This document shows positions 6,574 to 15,588 of a DNA stretch of 33,289 bases, piece after piece (the first letter of the stretch is position 1; each line of letters starts with the position of its first letter). Below the pieces are notes generated by a model. The model searched no databases and was not told where the DNA came from. It was given only the letters and a program-made list of their open reading frames with translations. Source of the DNA: Streptomyces olivochromogenes (lineage in GTDB: Bacteria; Actinomycetota; Actinomycetes; Streptomycetales; Streptomycetaceae); contig NZ_JADDRL010000101.1 in assembly GCF_021538895.1 (NCBI RefSeq), positions 1 through 33,289 of the forward strand, read 5' to 3'. Both the position numbers and the translations under genes were made by a program.

Positions 6574-7041
6574 ATGAATACGGGGAGTAACGGGGCGGGT
6601 GAGATCGCAGCGGTGTCGGACGAGGTGAAGGCTGACGGGGTGAAGGCGGACGTGGCGCGGGACGAGCGGGGACTCGGATCGCGGGCGCCGGAGTTCATCA
6701 AGGCGCGCCGCGCCCTGCACGTGAGCTGGCAGGTCGGCGTCTTCGTCGTCGGCCTCGCGGTCGTGGGCGTCGGCATCGTCATGCTTCCGCTGCCCGGGCC
6801 GGGGTGGGTGGTGATCTTCGGCGGCATGGCGATCTGGGCGACCGAGTTCGTCTGGGCCCAGCTCGTCCTGCGCTGGACGAAGCGGAAGGTCACCGAGGCG
6901 GCCCAGCGGGCGCTCGACCCCAAGGTGCGGCGCCGCAACATCGCCCTGACCGTGATCGGCCTGGTGATCGTGGCGGTGCTGGTCGGGATCTACCTCTGGA
7001 AGTTCGGCATGGTGATGCCGTGGAAGCTCAAGGATCAGTGA
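6574..7041 (+). CDS. PGPGW-motif transmembrane protein
   Basis: The 155-residue protein has a charged cytoplasmic N-terminus (~1-45), a membrane segment (~50-70) leading into the signature LPLPGPGWVVIFGGMAIW, a second hydrophobic region, a basic stretch (RWTKRKVTEAAQRALDPKVRRR), and a last membrane helix (~128-146). This is the 'putative transmembrane protein PGPGW' family (TIGR02611-like) common in actinomycetes and next to ssgB. The function is not established. The ATG is the first in frame and fits a leaderless promoter. Confidence 0.85.
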   Translation: MNTGSNGAGEIAAVSDEVKADGVKADVARDERGLGSRAPEFIKARRALHVSWQVGVFVVGLAVVGVGIVMLPLPGPGWVVIFGGMAIWATEFVWAQLVLRWTKRKVTEAAQRALDPKVRRRNIALTVIGLVIVAVLVGIYLWKFGMVMPWKLKDQ

Positions 7042-7107
7042 TCCGACCGCGCGGGGAGCGTGCGCCGGCCGGCCGCCACCTGGTCGGAGGCACCGCCTGA
7101 CTTGGGG

Positions 7108-7113
7108 TAATGT
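7108..7113 (+). promoter_or_regulatory. -10 hexamer TAATGT for tRNA-Val (CAC) copy 1
   Basis: TAATGT lies 13 nt before the tRNA 5' end, so only a few nucleotides of leader need trimming. A -35 box is not evident. Confidence 0.5.
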
Positions 7114-7126
7114 TCTCCCTGCGCCC

Positions 7127-7198
7127 GGGCGATTAGCTCAGTGGGAGAGCGCTTCGTTCACACCGAAGAGGTCACTGGTTCGAACCCAGTATCGCCCA
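7127..7198 (+). tRNA. tRNA-Val (CAC), copy 1
   Basis: Acceptor GGGCGAT pairs with ATCGCCC. Anticodon stem CTTCG/CGAAG encloses loop TTCACAC, giving anticodon CAC (Val, codon GUG). The T arm is GGTTCGAACCC. The length is 72 nt without CCA. It is identical to the copy at 10576-10647. Confidence 0.97.
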
Positions 7199-7203
7199 CC
7201 CGG

Positions 7204-7243
7204 GACGACGGCCCGTCTGCGACAGAGCAGACGGGCCGTCGTC
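7204..7243 (+). terminator. Strong terminator after tRNA-Val (CAC) copy 1
   Basis: A perfect 17-bp inverted repeat (7204-7220 with 7227-7243) around a 6-nt loop GACAGA, starting 6 nt after the tRNA. Confidence 0.85.
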
Positions 7244-7590
7244 GTTCCCGCCGACAGGCGCGCCCCCTCCCTGCCTGTCGACAAGCGCTTGCTTGAAATG
7301 ATTCAAGAGGGTGGCGGCGGCGGGTCCGGGAGCGGAGTGGTGACGATCCGTTACCCGTGGTGAGGTGCCGAGGGGCGGGCGAAAAAGATCGATCAGGCCA
7401 TCGCGCTCTTCGAGAAGAAGCCGGGAGAAGTTCCGGACGCGGGCCGCGGGTGGAAATCCGCCCGACGTATTCCGGAATGCCGTCGGCTTTCTTCGCAAGT
7501 ACGACAAAGAGGAATTCTCCTTGACTCCAAGTCCCAGGTCGACGCAGGCAATCTGAGTCCGGATCACTTCCCCGCCGCCGTCATGGACGC
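7244..7590. other. 347-nt gap with no convincing gene
   Basis: Between the tRNA terminator and the stop of the large membrane protein gene I find no recognisable gene. The stretch 7380-7560 is visibly less GC-rich than its surroundings (gaaaaagatcgatc, gtattccgga, cgacaaagagg). A 63-codon frame at 7365-7556 exists, and another frame in the same stretch opens AKKIDQAIALFEKK, but neither has a ribosome site or a recognisable domain. It could be a decayed gene or the remnant of an element inserted beside the tRNA. Confidence 0.5.
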
Positions 7591-9987
7591 TCAGTTCAGC
7601 TTCCCCAGGACCTCCCGCACCCGCCGGACGTCCCGGATGCGGCGTTCGTAGGTCGCGCCGAGCGCGAGCAGCAGCAGTCCGGCGAGGGCGGGCGGTACCC
7701 AGCGGGGGAGCGCGCCCGTCAACTGGATCAGGTACGGAGCGAGTTCGTGCAGCGCGATCAGGGTGAGCACGGCGCCGCCGAGCACCAGCGGTGCCTGCAG
7801 CCGGTGCCGGGCGCCCAGCAGAGTGAGCAGCAGCGCCGCCGCGCCCAGCAGCAGGGGGCGCGTCCAGTGCGGGTCGCCCCAGGCCGCGGCGAGGCTCGGC
7901 AGGAGAGTGGCGGCGAGTCCGGGGCCGTACGCCGGCCAGGACGAGGTCCCCGGCTCGCGCCGCCTGCGCAGCACGCCGACGAGCAGCGCCGGGACCGTGA
8001 CCGGGAGCGTGTACGCCTCGGGGGCCACCACACCCCACGACGCCAGAAGCACCCAGGCGGCCAGAGCGAACAGGACGGCGCCGGCGTAGCCGACGGGACG
8101 GCGATCGGGGCGCAGCGCCACGCCCGAGGTGATCACTGCGCACAGGCCGAGCACCAGGGCCAGCAGCGGCGGGTCGGCGACGGTGAGCCCCGACGCGAGC
8201 AGCCCGGCCACCGCTCCCACCACCTCGACCGGAACGGTCACCGGGGAGTCACCGAGGCGCGCGGCGAGCAGCGCGGCGGCCGCGGGAACCAGCACGACGA
8301 GCAGCGCCGTGTGCGCCGGTTGCCACCCGGCGCCGGCACCCGTGGCGACGGCGAGCGCGGTGGCGTGCGCGAACGCGGCCGGCGCCGTGAACGGGGCGAG
8401 CCGCGGGAGGCGGGACGCGCCCGCGAACAGTGCCGTCAGGACACAGAGCACGGCCAGGGTTGCCGACCGCGAAGCGAGCGCCGTGAAGGAGAGAGCGAGG
8501 GAGCCGACCAGCGCGAGGACCAGGGCGGTCACCTGCGCGGGCGACTGGGCCGCGGGCTGCGCGGGCCCGTGACCCCGTACGAACGCGGCCGTCAGGAGTG
8601 CTCCCGCCGTCACCAGCCCCTGGACCGACAGCCCTGCGGAGTAAGGGAGTTCGAGCACCGGCGGGAGGACGAGGAGCGTCGCCCATGCCAGGGGCAGCGC
8701 GGCGACGAGGGCCCGAGGGCGCCAGACCGTGTCGCGGACCGTGACCAGCAGGACGGCGGTGACGATCGCGAGGACGACCGGCACGGTCGCCGCATGAGGC
8801 GGCCACGGCGCGTCGACCGTCACCGCGGCGCGCGCGTCGGACGGGGCGCCGGACCAGGCGTGCCCCGCCCAGGCGGCGGGGCCCGCGAGGGTGACGGCGA
8901 CCAGCGGGACGGCCCAGAGCAGCGCCAGGGCCTGGACACAGCCCGAAGCCAGGGCGAGACCGCGCCGTACGGGCTCGGGGAGAGGAGCCCGTACGGCCGC
9001 CAACAGGGCGACGCCGCAGAGCAGATGGCCGGGCACCGTCCAGTCGTCCGGCAGTACCGCGCGCAGGACGCCGCCGCACGCCGCCACCAGCAGCAGACCG
9101 CCCGCCAGGGCGCCACTCGCGGCGGTGACCGGCCGCTCCAGGCGCCACGCGGCGCCGAGCGCGATCACCGCCGCGAGGGCGAGGAGCGCCGCCGCACGGG
9201 CGGCGGCGCCCGGGCCGGCCGCGTCCCAGGACAGCAGGCCGGCCGTCCATGCACCCGAGCCGCCGGTGCCGCAGGCGGCGACGGCAGCGACGAGACGGAG
9301 GGTTCGGGCGTTGCCGCGGAGCGCCACGACCGTGTCGAATCCGGCCGTCACCAGGAGCGCGAGCGCGCCGCCGTACGGGCCCGCGTCGACCGCCATCGCC
9401 CAGAGGAACAAAGGGAGTTGGGCGCAGGCCAGTGCGGCCGGGATCGGCGTACGCAGCCGATGCGTCACCGGCAGCAGCCCGTACGCCGCCCACAGTCCCG
9501 CCAGCGCCGCCGCGGCGAGCGCCGCGTACGCCGTGCCGTCCGTGCCGGTGAGCGCCGCCTCGTACAGCGCGTACGCGTCGAGCACCGTCAGGGCGAGCCC
9601 CAGGCCCGCCACCGACTCGGCGGTCGATCCGAGCCCCCGCTTCAGCAGCGCCACCGGCGCCGCGAGGGTGGCCAGCGTGACCGCACCGAGCACCAGGGCC
9701 CGCCCGGCGATGCCCAGATGGCCCCAGCTGACCAGCGTGAACGCCATCGCGGCCACGGTCAGGAGCACACCGCCGAGAAGCAGCAGCACGTTCTGGACGC
9801 GCGGGGCGGAGGCCTCGGGGTGGGGTGGTGCGAGGGGCGGTGCGAGGGGCGCCGGCGGCACCGGTGCGGGCAGGGCGGCCAGGAGCCAGGCACGGCGTCG
9901 GAGCAAATGGGCGCGGCGCGCGTCGAGTTGCCACAGCTCCGCGTCGATGAGCCGCAGCTCCTCGGCCGGGGGCGGGAGGTACGTCAT
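7591..9987 (-). CDS. Very large polytopic membrane protein, unknown function
   Basis: The 798-residue product begins MTYLPPPAEELRLIDAELWQLDARRAHLLRRRAWLLAAL, a charged helical head of about 45 residues. A Pro/Ala linker follows, and the remainder alternates hydrophobic segments of about 20 residues, more than 20 in total, rich in Ala, Leu and Val with few charges. It ends in a basic tail (TYERRIRDVRRVREVLGKLN). This layout resembles streptomycete proteins annotated with an 'SCO7613 C-terminal domain'; I recall that only by appearance. No transporter signature or catalytic motif is visible. The ATG at 9987 is chosen because the family head starts there; an in-frame start at 10023 would add 12 residues. 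It is divergent from the SRPBCC gene, sharing a repeat-bearing intergenic region. Confidence 0.78.
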   Translation of the reverse strand: MTYLPPPAEELRLIDAELWQLDARRAHLLRRRAWLLAALPAPVPPAPLAPPLAPPHPEASAPRVQNVLLLLGGVLLTVAAMAFTLVSWGHLGIAGRALVLGAVTLATLAAPVALLKRGLGSTAESVAGLGLALTVLDAYALYEAALTGTDGTAYAALAAAALAGLWAAYGLLPVTHRLRTPIPAALACAQLPLFLWAMAVDAGPYGGALALLVTAGFDTVVALRGNARTLRLVAAVAACGTGGSGAWTAGLLSWDAAGPGAAARAAALLALAAVIALGAAWRLERPVTAASGALAGGLLLVAACGGVLRAVLPDDWTVPGHLLCGVALLAAVRAPLPEPVRRGLALASGCVQALALLWAVPLVAVTLAGPAAWAGHAWSGAPSDARAAVTVDAPWPPHAATVPVVLAIVTAVLLVTVRDTVWRPRALVAALPLAWATLLVLPPVLELPYSAGLSVQGLVTAGALLTAAFVRGHGPAQPAAQSPAQVTALVLALVGSLALSFTALASRSATLAVLCVLTALFAGASRLPRLAPFTAPAAFAHATALAVATGAGAGWQPAHTALLVVLVPAAAALLAARLGDSPVTVPVEVVGAVAGLLASGLTVADPPLLALVLGLCAVITSGVALRPDRRPVGYAGAVLFALAAWVLLASWGVVAPEAYTLPVTVPALLVGVLRRRREPGTSSWPAYGPGLAATLLPSLAAAWGDPHWTRPLLLGAAALLLTLLGARHRLQAPLVLGGAVLTLIALHELAPYLIQLTGALPRWVPPALAGLLLLALGATYERRIRDVRRVREVLGKLN

Positions 9988-10021
9988 GGCTCGAAGTGTG
10001 GTCGGCGTCACGTCACCCGGC

Positions 10022-10050
10022 ATGAGTGCGCGTACTCAGAACGTACTCAT
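10022..10050. promoter_or_regulatory. Operator-like GTACTCA repeats in a divergent intergenic region
   Basis: CGTACTCA occurs at 10031-10038 and again at 10042-10049, one helical turn (11 bp) apart. ATGAGT (10022-10027) and ACTCAT (10045-10050) form an inverted pair around them. The site lies between divergent start codons (9987 and 10090), a good place for a shared regulator. Confidence 0.45.
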
Positions 10051-10077
10051 ATCCCGGTGGGAGGCGCCGCGTACGGG

Positions 10078-10083
10078 CAGACT
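10078..10083 (+). promoter_or_regulatory. -10 hexamer CAGACT for the SRPBCC gene, inside a palindrome
   Basis: CAGACT ends 6 nt before the ATG at 10090. It is embedded in GGGCAG-ACT-CTGCCC (10075-10089), a perfect 6-bp inverted repeat ending at the start codon. No Shine-Dalgarno sequence is present, so translation is probably leaderless. Confidence 0.4.
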
Positions 10084-10089
10084 CTGCCC

Positions 10090-10536
10090 ATGGACTGGTC
10101 CCACTACCGCTTCCGCAGCCTGTGGCCCCTGCCCGCGCCCCCGGCCACGGTGTACGACGCGCTGGAGCGGGTCGAGGACTATCCCCGTTGGTGGCCCCAG
10201 GTGCGCTCGGTGAACCGGCTGAACGACACCGCGGGCCTGTTCACCGTCCGTTCGTTCCTCCCGTACGACCTGACCTTCACCGCGCACGAGGGACGCCGCG
10301 ACCCGGACGCCGGGATCCTGGAGAGCGCGCTGTCCGGCGACATGGCGGGCTGGGTCCGCTGGACGGTCACCGCGGACGGCGCAGGGAGCCTCGCCCGCTA
10401 CGACCAGGTCGTCGAGGTCAACAAGCCGCTGCTGCGGCGACTGGCCGTGCCCGGACGCCCGTTCTTCCGCCTCAACCACCGGCTGATGATGCGGGCCGGG
10501 CGGCGCGGGCTTGCCGCGTACCTCGAAGCGGTTTGA
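10090..10536 (+). CDS. SRPBCC-superfamily (polyketide cyclase/dehydrase-like) protein
   Basis: The 148-residue protein starts MDWSHYRFRSLWPLPAPPATVYDALERVEDYPRWWPQV. The pattern (A)P…VYDAL…VEDYPRWWP is the characteristic first helix-grip element of START/SRPBCC domains. Later strands (LPYDLTFTAH, WVRWTVTADG, ARYDQVVEVN) and a final long helix complete one domain. These proteins bind hydrophobic ligands in a cavity; the ligand cannot be read from sequence. There is no signal peptide. Its stop codon TGA (10534-10536) lies inside the -35 box of the following tRNA gene. It is divergent from the large membrane protein gene, so the two may be co-regulated. Confidence 0.82.
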   Translation: MDWSHYRFRSLWPLPAPPATVYDALERVEDYPRWWPQVRSVNRLNDTAGLFTVRSFLPYDLTFTAHEGRRDPDAGILESALSGDMAGWVRWTVTADGAGSLARYDQVVEVNKPLLRRLAVPGRPFFRLNHRLMMRAGRRGLAAYLEAV

Positions 10537-10562
10537 AGGAAGCCCGCCCGGACCTGTATTGT
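10533..10562 (+). promoter_or_regulatory. Promoter of tRNA-Val (CAC) copy 2
   Basis: TTGAAG (10533-10538), 18-nt spacer, TATTGT (10557-10562). It is one of the best housekeeping-type promoters in the window. The predicted start is a few nucleotides before the tRNA. Confidence 0.7.
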
Positions 10563-10575
10563 TCAGTGCGTTCCC

Positions 10576-10647
10576 GGGCGATTAGCTCAGTGGGAGAGCG
10601 CTTCGTTCACACCGAAGAGGTCACTGGTTCGAACCCAGTATCGCCCA
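10576..10647 (+). tRNA. tRNA-Val (CAC), copy 2
   Basis: Identical over all 72 nt to the gene at 7127-7198 (acceptor GGGCGAT, anticodon CAC), but with a different promoter and terminator. No CCA is encoded. Confidence 0.97.
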
Positions 10648-10654
10648 CCGGGAG

Positions 10655-10687
10655 AGGCCGGTCCGTTCAGTCGGACCGGCCTTTTTT
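10655..10687. terminator. Intrinsic terminator after tRNA-Val (CAC) copy 2
   Basis: An 11-bp perfect stem (10655-10665 with 10672-10682), loop TTCAGT, then a run of six T. It is a classical Rho-independent terminator and lies 5 nt beyond the stop of the convergent exonuclease gene, so its stem may serve that gene too. Confidence 0.9.
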
Positions 10688-10692
10688 GTGTC

Positions 10693-11418
10693 TCACGCCG
10701 CCGCCGGCAGGTCCGGGCGCAGCGGCCAGTCCATGTTCACGGTCTCCTCCGAGCCGCTGCGCGCGAACCAGGCCTGCAGGCCGCGCGCCTGCGCCGCGTG
10801 CCACGTCGTCTGCAACGTGTGCAGCTCGGCGGGGGAGAGGCGCTCCAGCCGGGTCGCGAAACGCCGCCCGAGCGCCCGTACCACCTCCATCGCGGCGAGC
10901 GCGTCCGCGCCCGCGTCGTGCGCGCCGTCCAGCGTGACGCCGTAGTGTCCGCACAGGTCGGTCAGGGTGCGACGGCCCTTGCGGTAGCGGTCCAGGTGTT
11001 TGTCGAGCACCCGCGGATCGAGCACCAGCAGCGGCGACGACGCGAACCAGCGGTCCAGCGACGAGGCCCGATGCCGGCGCAGCTCCCGGTCCAGGAGCGT
11101 CAGATCGAAGGGTGCGTTCATCACCACGAGCGGACGGTGCATGGTCGCGTGCTCGGCCAGCTCCTCCGCTATCTCGTACATCACCGGCGCTGGCCAACGG
11201 CCGTTGCGCTGCAGGTGTTCCTCCGTCAGTCCGTGTACCGCTGTCGCCGCCTCCGGCACCGGCACACCCGGGTTCACCAGCCAGCGGGTCACCCGTGGCC
11301 GGGTGCCCGGGGCGTCCTGGACGACGACGGCGGCCGACACGATCCGGTCGGTCTCGACGTCCACGCCCGTGGTCTCCGTGTCAAAAGCCGCCAAGGGCCC
11401 CTCGTACCAGCACGTCAT
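10693..11418 (-). CDS. DEDDh 3'-5' exonuclease (DnaQ/epsilon-like)
   Basis: The 241-residue protein carries the full exonuclease set: motif I FDTETTGVD (D13, E15), the VHGLTEEHL segment, motif II VVMNAPFDLTLLDREL (D near residue 104), and motif III AHDAGADALAAMEV with the catalytic His and Asp. These residues bind two metal ions and hydrolyse 3' ends of DNA or RNA. It lacks polymerase or helicase domains, so it is a stand-alone DnaQ-like nuclease rather than a proven Pol III epsilon subunit. The ATG at 11418 follows GAGGAG about 10 nt upstream. It is divergent from the DUF4365-type gene, with 168 nt between starts. Confidence 0.88.
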   Translation of the reverse strand: MTCWYEGPLAAFDTETTGVDVETDRIVSAAVVVQDAPGTRPRVTRWLVNPGVPVPEAATAVHGLTEEHLQRNGRWPAPVMYEIAEELAEHATMHRPLVVMNAPFDLTLLDRELRRHRASSLDRWFASSPLLVLDPRVLDKHLDRYRKGRRTLTDLCGHYGVTLDGAHDAGADALAAMEVVRALGRRFATRLERLSPAELHTLQTTWHAAQARGLQAWFARSGSEETVNMDWPLRPDLPAAA

Positions 11419-11586
11419 GCCTACACAACTCCTCGTTCACCCACGGCAGCTGACGTTCCGTCTTCTGCCCGTTTGGTGATACCCGGGCCGTTTGCGCCGT
11501 ACGCCGGAAGGACACAACAGGAGTACGGGTCTTTGCAGTTCAGCGGCCCGCAGCGGGGAAACACTTGGCGTGGAAGGCTGTAGGTC

Positions 11587-12153
11587 ATGGCGATAGCGCA
11601 GCCCGAGCGGGGCGGGCTGCTGCCCGAACGCACGGGCCCCCATCGCGGCACACTCGCCACCACCGCGTGCATGGAGACACTGCAGGTGGGGTATCTGCAC
11701 GCGGTCGCGGCAGCGGCCGGCTGCTCTCTGTCCCAGCCATTCCCGGACAACGGCATCGACTGGCACGTCAGTCACGGCTCCCCCGGGCACACCGTCGACG
11801 ACGAGGTCACCATCAAGGTGCAGCTCAAGTGCACCTACCAGATCGCGCCGAACCCGCCCGGCCGTTTCTTCTCCTTCACGCTCGACAACGACCATCTGGC
11901 GAAGCTCGCCCGCACCCCGGTCTCGGTGCACAAGATCCTGGTCGTGATGCTCGTCCCGCGTTCCCAGGACGACTGGCTGCGCGCCAGCCACGACCGGCTC
12001 GATCTGCGGCACTGCTGCTACTGGGTCAACCTGGCCGGCCACGCCGTCACCGGCCGGCACCGGACCACCGTGCGGATACCCACCTCGCGCATCTTCGACG
12101 ACCGGGCGCTCTGCGAGATCATGACGCGGGTCGGGACGGGAGGCAGACCATGA
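11587..12153 (+). CDS. DUF4365-type protein, PD-(D/E)XK nuclease-like
   Basis: In the 188-residue product, an N-terminal helix (METLQVGYLHAVAAAAGCSL) is followed by DNGIDWHVSH and then VTIKVQLKCTYQ. The acidic residue in GID with a downstream QxK strand is the usual arrangement of the PD-(D/E)XK fold, as in DUF4365 proteins. Later conserved segments are KILVVMLVP and HCCYWVNLAG. Metal-dependent nucleic-acid cleavage is a reasonable guess but unproven, and the expected first acidic residue is not clear. Start: ATG at 11587 with GGAAGG about 11 nt upstream. The stop overlaps the ATG of the next gene (ATGA), so the pair is almost certainly co-translated. Confidence 0.72.
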   Translation: MAIAQPERGGLLPERTGPHRGTLATTACMETLQVGYLHAVAAAAGCSLSQPFPDNGIDWHVSHGSPGHTVDDEVTIKVQLKCTYQIAPNPPGRFFSFTLDNDHLAKLARTPVSVHKILVVMLVPRSQDDWLRASHDRLDLRHCCYWVNLAGHAVTGRHRTTVRIPTSRIFDDRALCEIMTRVGTGGRP

Positions 12154-13376
12154 GGCACCGTCTGTTCGACGAGCCCCTGCGGGAAGTCAGGCCCCATCCC
12201 GTCGACCTCCCCTGGAACGGTCCCCCCGAGCCCGCCGACGTCGACCCCGCCGTGCTCGGCGCCCTGCTGCTCCGGCACGGCTGGCAGCGGCGCGGCGGAG
12301 CAGCCGGACGCTACGGCCGCTGGACTCCACCCGGGCCCGGCGGCAGCGGTACCAGCCTGCTGGTGCCCGAGAGCCGCGCCTTCCCCGACAGCGAGGACCT
12401 GCTCGCCGAGGCGCTCGTGGCCCTGTCCCGCAGCGGCTCGCCCTCCGCGCGCGAGGTCCTGGTCGGGCTCGCCGTGCCCAGCGACGAGATCCGCTGGTGG
12501 CGCGACGTGCCCAGCGGCCCGGCGGGCGCCGCCCCCTGGACCGTCGAGGAACAGCTGCGCACCGCAGCCCGCCAGATGCTGCTCGCCGGCGCGCTCGCCA
12601 CACGCGCGCGTGCGGGCTACTACGGCGCCCGGCACCGCCGCTCGGCCGGCACGCTGCTGGAACACGTCCTCGTCGGCGCGGCGACGGGCGGCCGCCGGCT
12701 CACCGCCTTCGTGCCCGTCGGCACCGGGCGCCCGCTCGCCGTACGTCTCCACCAGGCCCTGTACGCCGCCCGCGAGGCCATCGACTACCAGCGCGCCACC
12801 GGCGGGATGGACGCCTTCGACGGCGCCGTCGAAGCCGGGGTGAGCCGCGAACTCACCGAGGCACTGATCGCCCTCGTGCGCGGTACGGAGGGTGCGCGCA
12901 TCGCCGTGGAGTGGGCACCGGCCGCCGGCGCCCCCGAGGACTGCGCCGCCTCCGCCGAGCCTGTCGAGTTCTCGCCCGGCGACCTGCCCGTCCTGCGCGA
13001 GGCGGGGGCCCGCTATCTGCGCGAGGAACCATCCGTGCCGGTGCGGCTCACCGCTGCCGTGGTCCGGATGCGCAGGTCGGGGCCGCGCGGCGAGGGCGCG
13101 GTACGGCTGCGGGTGATCGCCGGCGCCGAGGTGCCGCACGTGCGCGTGATCCTGGACGAGGAGGACTACCGGATCGCCGGGCAGGCGCACCTGGTCGGGC
13201 TGCCGGTGCGGCTGCACGGGCGGCTGGAGAGCCGGGGCGGCTTCCGGCGGCTGACCGGCGCGTCCGGGGTCGTACCGGTGCAGGTCGACGAGGCGGAGCG
13301 GGACCGGCTGATGAAGTCGCTGCAGGAGAACCTCGACTACTTCGAGGAGGCGTGCAGCGGGGAGGACTGCGACTGA
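12150..13376 (+). CDS. Conserved protein of unknown function, coupled to the DUF4365-type gene
   Basis: I do not recognise a named family in this 408-residue protein. Its N-terminal part (~1-110) contains GWQRRGGAAGRYGRW and SEDLLAEALVALSR. The middle (~120-260) is helical with GGRRLTAFVPVGTGRPLAVRLHQAL. The C-terminal ~90 residues look all-beta (VRLTAAVVRMRRSG … VRLRVIAGAEVPHVRVIL … GQAHLVGLPVRLHGRLESR), similar in pattern to small beta-barrel (OB-like) domains, and end EEACSGEDCD with two Cys. There are no membrane segments. ATG 12150 overlaps the preceding stop and has GGGAGG upstream. The tight coupling suggests it works with the nuclease-like partner, perhaps in nucleic-acid binding; this is inference. 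Confidence 0.7.
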   Translation: MRHRLFDEPLREVRPHPVDLPWNGPPEPADVDPAVLGALLLRHGWQRRGGAAGRYGRWTPPGPGGSGTSLLVPESRAFPDSEDLLAEALVALSRSGSPSAREVLVGLAVPSDEIRWWRDVPSGPAGAAPWTVEEQLRTAARQMLLAGALATRARAGYYGARHRRSAGTLLEHVLVGAATGGRRLTAFVPVGTGRPLAVRLHQALYAAREAIDYQRATGGMDAFDGAVEAGVSRELTEALIALVRGTEGARIAVEWAPAAGAPEDCAASAEPVEFSPGDLPVLREAGARYLREEPSVPVRLTAAVVRMRRSGPRGEGAVRLRVIAGAEVPHVRVILDEEDYRIAGQAHLVGLPVRLHGRLESRGGFRRLTGASGVVPVQVDEAERDRLMKSLQENLDYFEEACSGEDCD

Positions 13377-13422
13377 CCGCCGACTGTCGGTAACCGTTTC
13401 GCGGTCGGTGGGGCCGGGTCGG

Positions 13423-13428
13423 TACGAT
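13423..13428 (+). promoter_or_regulatory. thrS: -10 hexamer TACGAT for thrS
   Basis: TACGAT lies 58 nt before the GTG start, giving a leader of roughly 50 nt. The leader is too short for a T-box riboswitch. No clear -35 box is visible. Confidence 0.45.
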
Positions 13429-13486
13429 CCGGTATGCGCGCGCTCCCGGTATGGCGCCGCACCCCACCTGCAGTCAGGAGAGACCG

Positions 13487-15463
<1,977 letters not shown>

Positions 15464-15490
15464 GGTCGGCAGGTCCGACGTCCCGGCCCA

Positions 15491-15526
15491 AGGGGCCCTC
15501 GGCGGAGTGATCCGCCGAGGGCCCCT
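15491..15526 (+). terminator. Strong terminator after thrS
   Basis: A perfect 16-bp inverted repeat (15491-15506 with 15511-15526) around a GTGA loop, 27 nt after the thrS stop. Confidence 0.85.
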
Positions 15527-15575
15527 CGCCCTGTCCGCGCACGCCCCGGCGACACGCCACGAACGGGCGAAGCCA

Positions 15576-15581
15576 TATGCT
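15576..15581 (+). promoter_or_regulatory. -10 hexamer TATGCT for the HIT gene, leaderless arrangement
   Basis: TATGCT ends 7 nt before the ATG at 15589. There is no Shine-Dalgarno sequence, and the thrS terminator lies just upstream, so the HIT gene has its own promoter. Confidence 0.5.
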
Positions 15582-15588
15582 GCTTTGC

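Noticed and set aside
7365..7556. 63-codon ORF in the gap after tRNA-Val(CAC)
   Set aside because: No ribosome site, Arg/Ser-rich composition without coding periodicity, and no recognisable domain.
7747..10536. A plus-strand frame of 929 codons running antisense to the large membrane protein gene
   Set aside because: Its translation is Arg/Gln/Glu/Gly-rich with no domain, typical of the antisense of a high-GC gene. Only its last 149 codons (from 10090) form the real SRPBCC gene.
7127..10647. The two tRNA-Val(CAC) copies as attL/attR of an integrated element
   Set aside because: Both copies are complete with separate promoters and terminators, and the segment between has no integrase, excisionase or phage gene.
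13451..13486. Earlier ATG start for thrS at 13451
   Set aside because: It would precede the ribosome site AGGAGA; the conserved N-terminus begins at GTG 13487.
13377..13486. T-box or other riboswitch ahead of thrS
   Set aside because: The leader is only about 50 nt, with no T-box sequence or large stem; too short for such an element.
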